Source: Cyclobacteriaceae bacterium (GTDB lineage: Bacteria; Bacteroidota; Bacteroidia; Cytophagales; Cyclobacteriaceae). From it: a stretch of 6,943 nucleotides of DNA. Positions 1 to 5,182 of this stretch are shown here, piece by piece (positions within the stretch are counted from its first letter, which is position 1; every line of letters begins with the position of its first letter). Both the position numbers and the translations under genes were made by a program. The stretch lies in contig JAOUKJ010000216.1 in assembly GCA_029882675.1 (NCBI GenBank), forward strand, positions 1 to 6,943, in the 5' to 3' direction. Below the pieces are notes generated by a model. That model saw only the letters and a program-made list of their open reading frames with translations, did no database searches and was not told where the DNA came from.

Positions 1-948
1 ATTGTGAACCAGTGCGTTAATGATAGCTTCCCGCAAGGCTATGGCATTCCAAAGCCTTTGTTCTTTGCGTTCTCTATGAGTAATAGTGGTTGCGGTATGG
101 TTTTCCAGATCAATTTTATCCAAAATACTTTTTGTAGCTTTTAAAAGGGAGCAATAGCCGTACTCATTGTTTTCAATCAAATCGACACGGTTTTTTCCAT
201 TGTACTTCGCAATTTTTACAGATAGATTGTTTTCATCAGCCAGCAAATAAGCTGCATAATTAAGCAGGCTATCTTCTGTTAATAACTCCAGGTTCTTCTT
301 GAATTGTTTGTTGAGCGGCTTTTTCTTTTCTTCATAATATATACGCAACTGTTCAAAGCTCAAATCCTGTCGATGGGCTTTGATTCTGCCGATGGAGTTA
401 CGAGTACGCGTGGCAAATAGTTTGTCGATCATGGTCTGTGGCATGGGCTCTGCAGCTGTGCCCAAACGGATAAAGCACCCTTTGTCGGTCATGCCGTATT
501 TCTTTTTGAAATATGGCTTTTCACAACCGCTGGCCACAATAAGTTTAATGATTTGTTTACCTTCATGTTCTTTCAAAGCTACGTCAAACAGACCCATGGC
601 TGAAGGAGCAATATTGTTTTTGATACGGTCTTTGATTTTTAGTGCGTCACCGTCAGGATCATTAAGGCCTATGATTTTACCCGATTCGGCAACGCCTATA
701 TAAATAACACCTCCTTCCCTGTAGTTGAGGAACGCCACAACTTCCTTCTCTAAATCCGATTCTCTGGTGAGAGCGGATTTGTATTCTATTCGGTTTGTTT
801 CGGGTCTAGTGGTCAAGTAAAAGTGTATATATTTAACTAATGACAATCGATAAATGATAAAAGTAAATATAATAAAAATATAAATCAATAATAGATGTGG
901 GCAATGTATATGTCGCTTATGAATCTTTATTATTGGCTCTTCATTCAT
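1..948 (-). CDS. Schlafen/AlbA_2-domain ATP-binding protein (C-terminus cut by window edge)
   Basis: Reading the minus strand from ATG at 948 gives 316 residues with no stop, leaving the window at position 1. Residues 53-165 form an AlbA_2 (Schlafen AlbA_2) domain: RIEYK at 53-57, then a region around 65-94 containing EKEVVAFLNY and GGVIYIGV. Residues 304-316 (ALREAIINALVHN) match the start of the HATPase_c_4 domain, with N-box residues E307 and N311. The rest of the ATPase domain lies outside the window. In the family this pairing marks putative DNA-binding or regulatory ATPases annotated as RecG-like or 'divergent AAA-4'; the exact role is usually unknown. The ATG at 948 has AGGA four bases upstream, and an in-frame TAG lies further upstream. 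This start adds a hydrophobic stretch (residues 19-33) that family members normally lack. The alternative start is TTG at 816 (MTTRPETNRIEYK), which fits the family's usual N-terminus but has no ribosome site. The gene is divergent from the arginine genes. Family is certain; the start is not. Confidence 0.88.
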   Translation of the reverse strand, partial: MNEEPIIKIHKRHIHCPHLLLIYIFIIFTFIIYRLSLVKYIHFYLTTRPETNRIEYKSALTRESDLEKEVVAFLNYREGGVIYIGVAESGKIIGLNDPDGDALKIKDRIKNNIAPSAMGLFDVALKEHEGKQIIKLIVASGCEKPYFKKKYGMTDKGCFIRLGTAAEPMPQTMIDKLFATRTRNSIGRIKAHRQDLSFEQLRIYYEEKKKPLNKQFKKNLELLTEDSLLNYAAYLLADENNLSVKIAKYNGKNRVDLIENNEYGYCSLLKATKSILDKIDLENHTATTITHRERKEQRLWNAIALREAIINALVHN

Positions 949-975
949 TTTTTCCTGTGTTCCATTTTTATATAA

Positions 976-987
976 CAAGATTTCTTG
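976..987. repeat. short palindrome upstream of the AlbA_2 gene
   Basis: CAAGA-TT-TCTTG is a perfect 5-bp inverted repeat with a 2-base centre, ending 28 bases before the ATG at 948. The centre is too short for an RNA hairpin, so if it is functional a dimeric DNA-binding protein is more likely. It could equally be chance in AT-rich sequence. Confidence 0.25.
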
Positions 988-1083
988 CTGTAATACCGTA
1001 CAAGGTAGCTAGTCCCCTCTTATAAGAATTTATAAAATACGCACTCCGTTTACGTTTTTATAGCAGGGTAAGCGCATTTAAGA

Positions 1084-1248
1084 TTAAATAAGGATTTCGA
1101 ATGCATCAGCGTCATAATCTTCGATAACCATCGAAGAATAGAGACGACTGATGGAGGGTAAGGTTAATCCGCCTAATTCCGTCCCAATCCGATTTACCGG
1201 ATCATCAAAATGAAACCCCATTTTCAAAAATTCTTCAATATTTGTCAA
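1084..1248 (-). CDS. possible small ORF or gene remnant, unknown function
   Basis: A minus-strand frame runs from TTG at 1248 (54 residues), or from ATG at 1221 (45 residues), to TAA at 1084-1086. It is opened by TAA at 1258-1260. The peptide looks protein-like rather than random: it has MGFHFDDPVNRIGTELGG, then LPSIS, and an acidic end VIEDYDADAFEIL. The stretch is less AT-rich than its flanks. Neither start has a clear ribosome site. I do not recognise the family. The acidic-then-hydrophobic ending loosely recalls the C-terminus of DUF2007 'putative signal transducing' proteins, but the match is too weak to name it. A second frame, from ATG at 1313 to TGA, ends just before it, so a frameshifted remnant of a longer gene is also possible. 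It lies upstream of, and on the same strand as, the AlbA_2 gene. Confidence 0.3.
   Translation of the reverse strand: MTNIEEFLKMGFHFDDPVNRIGTELGGLTLPSISRLYSSMVIEDYDADAFEILI
1118..1137. repeat. 8-bp inverted repeat with 4-base loop
   Basis: TCTTCGAT at 1118-1125 and ATCGAAGA at 1130-1137 are exact reverse complements, separated by AACC. There is no T-run on either side, so an intrinsic terminator is unlikely. It falls inside the possible small ORF at 1084-1248, so it may be an operator, an RNA hairpin or chance. Confidence 0.4.
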
Positions 1249-1263
1249 AACAGCACTTTATCA

Positions 1264-1294
1264 TTGATGCGCTGAATTATTCGGGTTAATTTTA
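1264..1294 (+). promoter_or_regulatory. weak candidate Bacteroidota-type promoter for argF'
   Basis: TAATTTTA at 1287-1294 matches the Bacteroidota -7 element TAnnTTTG at all but the last base. TTG at 1264-1266 could serve as the core of the -33 element, with a 20-base spacer. A transcript would start near 1300, about 20 bases before the argF' ATG. Two TGAA...ATTC-type elements, at 1273-1282 and 1300-1310, flank the -7 element. Such short AT-rich matches are common by chance. Confidence 0.22.
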
Positions 1295-1318
1295 AGCCCT
1301 GAAAATATTCCATCAACT

Positions 1319-2272
1319 ATGAATAAATTTTTCTCCGTAGAAGACGCCCAAAACCCGGAAGCCCTGGTCACCGAGGCCCTGCAACTCAAAGCTAACCCAC
1401 GAGCCTTTGAGCACCTGGGCAAAAACAAATCCATCTGCCTGATATTCTTCAATCCCAGCCTGCGTACGCGCCTGAGCACCCAGCGAGCGGGTGAGTTGCT
1501 GGGTATGAACGTAACCGTATTCAACATCGGCAAGGAAGGCTGGCAACTCGAATTTGCCGATGGGGTGGTCATGAACGGCGACAAGGCCGAACATATCAAA
1601 GATGCAGCCCGGGTGATAGGCGCTTATTTCGATATTATAGGTATCCGCTCTTTCCCTTCACTCGCCGACAGGGAGAAAGACTATACCGAGGAAGTGATCA
1701 ATGCATTCTATCAGTATGCCGGCGTGCCCATCGTCAATATGGAGTCGGCCACCCTGCACCCTTTGCAGTCACTGGCCGACCTGATCACCATACGTGAGCA
1801 TCAGGGCGTCATAGAAAGGCCAAAAGTAGTGTTGACCTGGGCACCACACCCCAGAGCCCTGCCTCAATCAGTGGGTAATTCCTTTGCCCAATGGATGAAC
1901 CGCGCCGATGTGGAGCTGGTAATCACCAACCCCGAGGGTTATGACCTGGCCCCTGAGTTTGCCGGTGATGCCTACGTAACCCACGACCAGAAAGAAGCCT
2001 TTGAAGGGGCCGACTTTATCTATGCCAAAAACTGGTCTTCCTATGAGCAGTATGGTCAAATCCTTTCGCAGGACAGCCGCTGGACGGTAGATGCGGAGAA
2101 AATGGCCCTGACCAACAACGGCAAATTTATGCATTGCCTGCCTGTGCGCCGCAATGTGATCGTGGCAGACGAAGTTATCGACAGTGAAAACTCCCTGATC
2201 ATTGACCAGGCTGTAAACCGGGTGACGGCTGCCCATATTGTATTGAAAAAAATGCTGGAGGTTCAGGGATGA
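1319..2272 (+). CDS. argF': N-acyl-L-ornithine carbamoyltransferase, probably N-succinylornithine type
   Basis: This cytoplasmic enzyme transfers the carbamoyl group of carbamoyl phosphate to an N-acylated ornithine, giving N-acyl-citrulline in arginine synthesis. The 317-residue protein is about the length of the Bacteroides enzyme. Visible motifs are the carbamoyl-phosphate site SLRTR (47-51), HPLQ (147-150), the HPRALPQSVGNSF stretch (177-189) that forms the proline-rich knotted region of this subfamily, KNW (237-239) and HCLPVRRN (272-279). W75, in the loop reaching into the neighbouring subunit, is also present. These place it with AOTCase/SOTCase rather than ordinary ornithine carbamoyltransferase. 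Residue 90 (in NGDKAEH) is Ala. Known SOTCase has Pro90 and AOTCase has Glu92 at this position, and changing that Glu to Ala turned AOTCase into SOTCase, so the succinyl substrate is favoured. There is no Shine-Dalgarno sequence before the ATG, as is common in Bacteroidota. Its stop overlaps the argB start by 4 bases. Confidence 0.95.
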   Translation: MNKFFSVEDAQNPEALVTEALQLKANPRAFEHLGKNKSICLIFFNPSLRTRLSTQRAGELLGMNVTVFNIGKEGWQLEFADGVVMNGDKAEHIKDAARVIGAYFDIIGIRSFPSLADREKDYTEEVINAFYQYAGVPIVNMESATLHPLQSLADLITIREHQGVIERPKVVLTWAPHPRALPQSVGNSFAQWMNRADVELVITNPEGYDLAPEFAGDAYVTHDQKEAFEGADFIYAKNWSSYEQYGQILSQDSRWTVDAEKMALTNNGKFMHCLPVRRNVIVADEVIDSENSLIIDQAVNRVTAAHIVLKKMLEVQG

Positions 2273-3054
2273 AACAGAAACTAACTATTGTAAAAATAGG
2301 GGGTAATGTCATTGACAATCCCGAAGCGCTGGATACTTTTTTAGTGGATTTTTCCCAACTAAAAGGGCCGAAAGTACTGGTGCATGGCGGGGGAAAGCTG
2401 GCCAGCCAAAAGCTGAAACAAATGGGCATAGAACCCAAAATGGTGGATGGCCGCCGCATTACTGATGAGCAGACTCTGGAAGTAATTGTGATGGTGTATG
2501 GCGGGCTGATCAATAAAAATATTGTGGCGCAGCTTCAGCAGTTGGGCAATAACGCCCTGGGTCTCTCCGGTGCCGATATGAACAGTATCCTGGCCCATAA
2601 GCGCCCGGTCAGGGAAATTGATTACGGGTTTGCCGGTGATGTGGATACCGTGGAGACCGAAAACCTCGACCTGCTGATCAACAACAGCGTAGTGCCTGTG
2701 TTTTGCCCCCTGACACACGATAAGAAAGGACAGCTTCTCAACACCAATGCCGATACTATTGCTTCACAGTTGGCCATTGGGCTTAGCCGCAGCTGGTCGG
2801 TAGATCTGGTCTATTGTTTTGAGATCAAAGGAGTGATGAAAGATATGGACAAAGGTATTATCTTTGAAGAAATGAATCCTGCTACCTATGAGGAGGCCAG
2901 GACAACTGGTTTGCTAACGGGAGGGATACTTCCGAAGCTGGACAACGCGTTCGAATCGCTGAATCAGGGCGTAGAAAATGTAGTAATCTGCCAGGCTGAT
3001 GCATTAAAAAACTGGTCAGGGAGTAATTTTGAAGGAACCGTATTGCACTTATGA
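2269..3054 (+). CDS. argB: acetylglutamate kinase (possibly acting on N-succinylglutamate)
   Basis: ArgB is an amino-acid-kinase-fold enzyme that phosphorylates the side-chain carboxyl of N-acyl-glutamate with ATP, an early step of arginine synthesis. The 261-residue protein shows K9 with the following GG, HGGGK (39-43), R63 in DGRR, the GLSGAD segment (98-103), NTNAD (158-162) and GGILPK (218-223), all in family order. It begins directly at the first beta strand, without the N-terminal helix of about 20 or more residues seen in arginine-inhibited hexameric kinases. It should therefore resemble the E. coli type that arginine does not inhibit; this is inferred from length alone. The start is set by the ATGA overlap with argF' and by a GGAGG at 2257-2261, seven bases before the ATG and the clearest ribosome site in the operon. 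If the carbamoyltransferase uses succinylornithine, this kinase should accept N-succinylglutamate. The stop overlaps the next gene by 4 bases. Confidence 0.96.
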   Translation: MKQKLTIVKIGGNVIDNPEALDTFLVDFSQLKGPKVLVHGGGKLASQKLKQMGIEPKMVDGRRITDEQTLEVIVMVYGGLINKNIVAQLQQLGNNALGLSGADMNSILAHKRPVREIDYGFAGDVDTVETENLDLLINNSVVPVFCPLTHDKKGQLLNTNADTIASQLAIGLSRSWSVDLVYCFEIKGVMKDMDKGIIFEEMNPATYEEARTTGLLTGGILPKLDNAFESLNQGVENVVICQADALKNWSGSNFEGTVLHL

Positions 3055-4115
3055 ACCTTACCCAACATACCGAAGAGGCAGTAAAGCTACTGAAAGGGTT
3101 GATTTCAACACCTTCTTTCAGCAGGGAAGAAGACATCACGGCCGCCTTACTGACGGACAGGCTGGAAAAAGCAGGAATAAAACCGGCTGTAATAAAAAAT
3201 AATGTCTGGGCATTGGCCAACGGCTTTGACGAGGCTAAGCCGACTATTTTACTCAACTCACACCACGATACGGTGAAACCCGTGAAAGGGTGGACAAAAG
3301 ATCCATTTTCACCCGAAGTGGACGGCGATACCCTTTTTGGACTGGGCAGCAATGATGCAGGAGCTTCGTTGGTTTGCCTGCTAGAAACTTTCCTGTATTT
3401 TTCAGGAAAAAATAAGTTACCCTGGAACCTGGTGTTTCTGGCTAGTGCCGAAGAAGAGGTTTCAGGGCAGAACGGTGTTGAGCTGGCTCTTTCAAAATTG
3501 CCCAGGATCGACCTGGCCATTGTGGGAGAGCCTACCCAAATGAATTTGGCTGTGGCTGAAAAAGGATTGATGGTCATCGATGCGGTGGCGCCTGGCAAGA
3601 GTGGGCATGCGGCCAGAGACGAGGGGGAAAATGCCATTTATAATGCCCTGGAAGATATTGAGAAAATCAGGAATTACCAGTTTGAAAATACGAGTTCTTT
3701 TCTTGGTAATGTGAAAATGAGTGTGACCCTGATAGAGGCCGGCACCCAGCACAATGTAGTGCCCGATACCTGTAAGTTTACCATCGATGTACGTACCAAT
3801 GGTTTATATACCAACCGGGAAGTTTTTGATATTCTGCAATCTGAATTAAAATCAGCGCTGACGGCGCGTTCATTCCGGCTCAATTCTTCAAATATTTCCA
3901 TAGAGCACCCCATTGTAAAAAAGGGACTGTCTATGGGGCTGGAAGCCTATGGTTCCCCTACTCTTTCAGACCAGTGCCTGATGGATTTTCCCTCAGTGAA
4001 AATTGGCCCGGGCGATTCTGCCCGTTCCCACACCGCCGATGAGTTTATCTTACTCAGTGAAATAGAGGAAGGCATCAAGACGTATATCCGGTTACTTGAC
4101 GGCTTGGTGATATAA
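3051..4115 (+). CDS. argE: M20-family deacylase, probably N-acyl-citrulline (ArgE-like) deacylase
   Basis: This is a two-metal (zinc or cobalt) amidohydrolase of the M20/ArgE-DapE family, cytoplasmic, 354 residues. Metal and catalytic residues are in place: H71 and D73 in HHD (71-73), D102 in GSNDAG (99-104), E135 and E136 in AEEE (133-136), E160 in GEPT (159-162) and H327 in HTADEF (327-332). H186 in SGHAAR (184-189) fits the dimerisation-domain His that reaches into the partner's active site. Sequence alone cannot distinguish acetylornithine, acetylcitrulline, succinylcitrulline or succinyl-diaminopimelate as substrate. Its tight coupling to an N-acyl-ornithine carbamoyltransferase, which makes N-acyl-citrulline, argues that it removes the acyl group from citrulline, as ArgE-like enzymes do in Xanthomonas. 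The start is fixed by the ATGA overlap with argB. The stop is followed by a 55-base gap with no visible terminator. Confidence 0.9.
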   Translation: MNLTQHTEEAVKLLKGLISTPSFSREEDITAALLTDRLEKAGIKPAVIKNNVWALANGFDEAKPTILLNSHHDTVKPVKGWTKDPFSPEVDGDTLFGLGSNDAGASLVCLLETFLYFSGKNKLPWNLVFLASAEEEVSGQNGVELALSKLPRIDLAIVGEPTQMNLAVAEKGLMVIDAVAPGKSGHAARDEGENAIYNALEDIEKIRNYQFENTSSFLGNVKMSVTLIEAGTQHNVVPDTCKFTIDVRTNGLYTNREVFDILQSELKSALTARSFRLNSSNISIEHPIVKKGLSMGLEAYGSPTLSDQCLMDFPSVKIGPGDSARSHTADEFILLSEIEEGIKTYIRLLDGLVI

Positions 4116-4170
4116 GTAAGAACAACGCATTTATTGTTTATATTCCGGCCTAAACACTTATTTTTACTCC

Positions 4171-4893
4171 GTGAAATTAATCAGAACGATATACTCGGCA
4201 TATGCTTTTATCGTTTTTGTGCTATTGTTCTTTGTTCTGCTCCCTTTTTTTCTCATTCCAATATTTTTTCAAAAAAAGCACAATTGGACAGGTGTTTTAA
4301 ACCGGATATGGGCTAGGTTATTCTTTTTCCTGTTAATTCTTCCGGTAAACATTGAATACCGGAAAATGCTCAACAAAAAAGCGCAGTATATCTTCTGTCC
4401 GAACCACTTCTCGTACCTCGATATACCAACAATGGGGCTTAATGCTATCAATACCGTTTTTGTTGGGAAAAGTGAAATGGAAAAAGTGGTTCTTTTTGGA
4501 TGGGTGTATAAGAAATTGCACATCACGGTAAACAGACAAAGCTTAAAGAGCAGATATTCGACCTTTGTTAGCAGCCTTGAAGCCATTGATGAAGGGAAAA
4601 ATCTGGTTATTTATCCTGAAGGGGGAATCATAACAACCCATCCCCCGGCAATGACACGCTTTAAAAACGGGGCCTTCCGCGTAGCCATAGAAAAACAAAT
4701 TCCGATAGTCCCTGTAACAATTGCTAATAATTGGATAATTTTGCCGGAAAACCTCTTGCTGGGACACAGAACTGTTAAAGTGATATATCATGAACCGATC
4801 CCAACAACAGGACTTACGATCAATGACCTGCAACCATTAAAGGAAAAGGTGGCTTTGGTCATAACCAACGAACTTAAATCAATACATGGATGA
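4171..4893 (+). CDS. plsC: 1-acyl-sn-glycerol-3-phosphate acyltransferase family protein
   Basis: PlsC-family enzymes acylate lysophosphatidic acid, or related acceptors, at the inner membrane. The 240-residue protein has a strongly hydrophobic N-terminal segment (about 7-33), a second hydrophobic stretch (50-59), then the acyltransferase blocks: HX4D as NHFSYLD (78-84), VNRQS (120-124, with R122), YPEGG (148-152) and IPIVPVTI (177-184). The third block normally reads FPEGTRS; here GG replaces GT and no Arg follows, so acceptor choice could differ. The start is GTG at 4171: no in-frame ATG lies between it and the upstream in-frame stop, and the first internal Met (residue 66) would remove the membrane segments. 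The 55-base gap from argE shows no terminator, so co-transcription is likely. The gene is visibly more AT-rich than argF' and argB. The stop overlaps gatC as ATGA. Family assignment is sure; substrate is not. Confidence 0.88.
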   Translation: MKLIRTIYSAYAFIVFVLLFFVLLPFFLIPIFFQKKHNWTGVLNRIWARLFFFLLILPVNIEYRKMLNKKAQYIFCPNHFSYLDIPTMGLNAINTVFVGKSEMEKVVLFGWVYKKLHITVNRQSLKSRYSTFVSSLEAIDEGKNLVIYPEGGIITTHPPAMTRFKNGAFRVAIEKQIPIVPVTIANNWIILPENLLLGHRTVKVIYHEPIPTTGLTINDLQPLKEKVALVITNELKSIHG

Positions 4894-5177
4894 AAGTTGA
4901 TAAAGATACCTTCGATAAAATTGCACATCTCTCCCGGTTGGAATTTACCGGGGCAGAGGCTGAACAAATGATGGAAGAAATGACACGGATAATTTCCTGG
5001 GTGGAGAAACTCCGTGAGCTTGACACGGAAGGTGTCGAGCCGCTGGTCACCATGTCGCATGAAATCAATGCGTTGCGTGAAGACAAAACAGCTTCACACC
5101 TCGCCAGAGATAAAGCGCTTAAAAATGCACCAAAATCAGATGGCTCTTTTTTCCGTGTGCCTAAAGTTATAGAATAA
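4890..5177 (+). CDS. gatC: aspartyl/glutamyl-tRNA amidotransferase subunit C
   Basis: GatC is the small subunit that wraps around GatA and joins it to GatB in the GatCAB complex, which amidates Glu-tRNA(Gln) and/or Asp-tRNA(Asn) in the cytoplasm. The 95-residue length is normal. Typical marks are HLSRLEF near residues 13-19, a helical region of about 20-45 ending in ELDTEGVEP (43-51), LRED (62-65), and the conserved end with NAPKSDGSFFRVPKVIE (79-95). The start is set by the ATGA overlap with plsC, implying translational coupling; no Shine-Dalgarno sequence is visible. gatA and gatB are not nearby, which is common because gatC is often separate. Confidence 0.95.
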   Translation: MKVDKDTFDKIAHLSRLEFTGAEAEQMMEEMTRIISWVEKLRELDTEGVEPLVTMSHEINALREDKTASHLARDKALKNAPKSDGSFFRVPKVIE

Positions 5178-5182
5178 ACAAA

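Larger units (their letters stand above)
949..1318. other. AT-rich divergent intergenic region
   Basis: This 370-base gap separates the minus-strand AlbA_2 gene from argF' on the plus strand, so it must hold the promoters of both. The part next to the AlbA_2 gene (about 949-1080) is AT-rich with TTATAA repeats at 1020-1025 and 1030-1035. The middle part (1084-1248) is less AT-rich and can encode a short minus-strand peptide. The part next to argF' holds a weak promoter candidate. I see no tRNA, no transposon ends, and no terminator with a T-tract. Confidence 0.7.

Noticed and set aside
380..703. A 107-codon plus-strand frame opposite the AlbA_2 gene
   Set aside because: The minus strand encodes a clear AlbA_2 domain over the same bases, and the plus-strand peptide has no recognisable features.
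949..1083. Possible insertion-sequence ends or a mobile element in the AT-rich gap
   Set aside because: No terminal inverted repeats of useful length, no target-site duplication and no transposase fragment could be seen.
1261..1599. Minus-strand frames overlapping the 5' end of argF'
   Set aside because: They lie opposite the carbamoyl-phosphate binding region of a well-supported gene and look like shadow frames.
2882..3637. A 251-codon open frame on the minus strand opposite argB and the argE-like gene
   Set aside because: It is fully antisense to two genes with complete catalytic motifs, and its Ser/Pro/Phe-rich peptide shows no domain; it is a by-product of the codon use of the real genes.
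4134..4166. A TTG...TATTTTTA promoter-like pair before plsC
   Set aside because: Transcription would begin at about the GTG start codon, making a leaderless message; the match is weak and the gap is AT-rich.
4134..4316. A 60-codon plus-strand frame with an ATG near the argE-plsC gap
   Set aside because: It overlaps plsC in another frame; the GTG-started plsC frame carries the conserved motifs.
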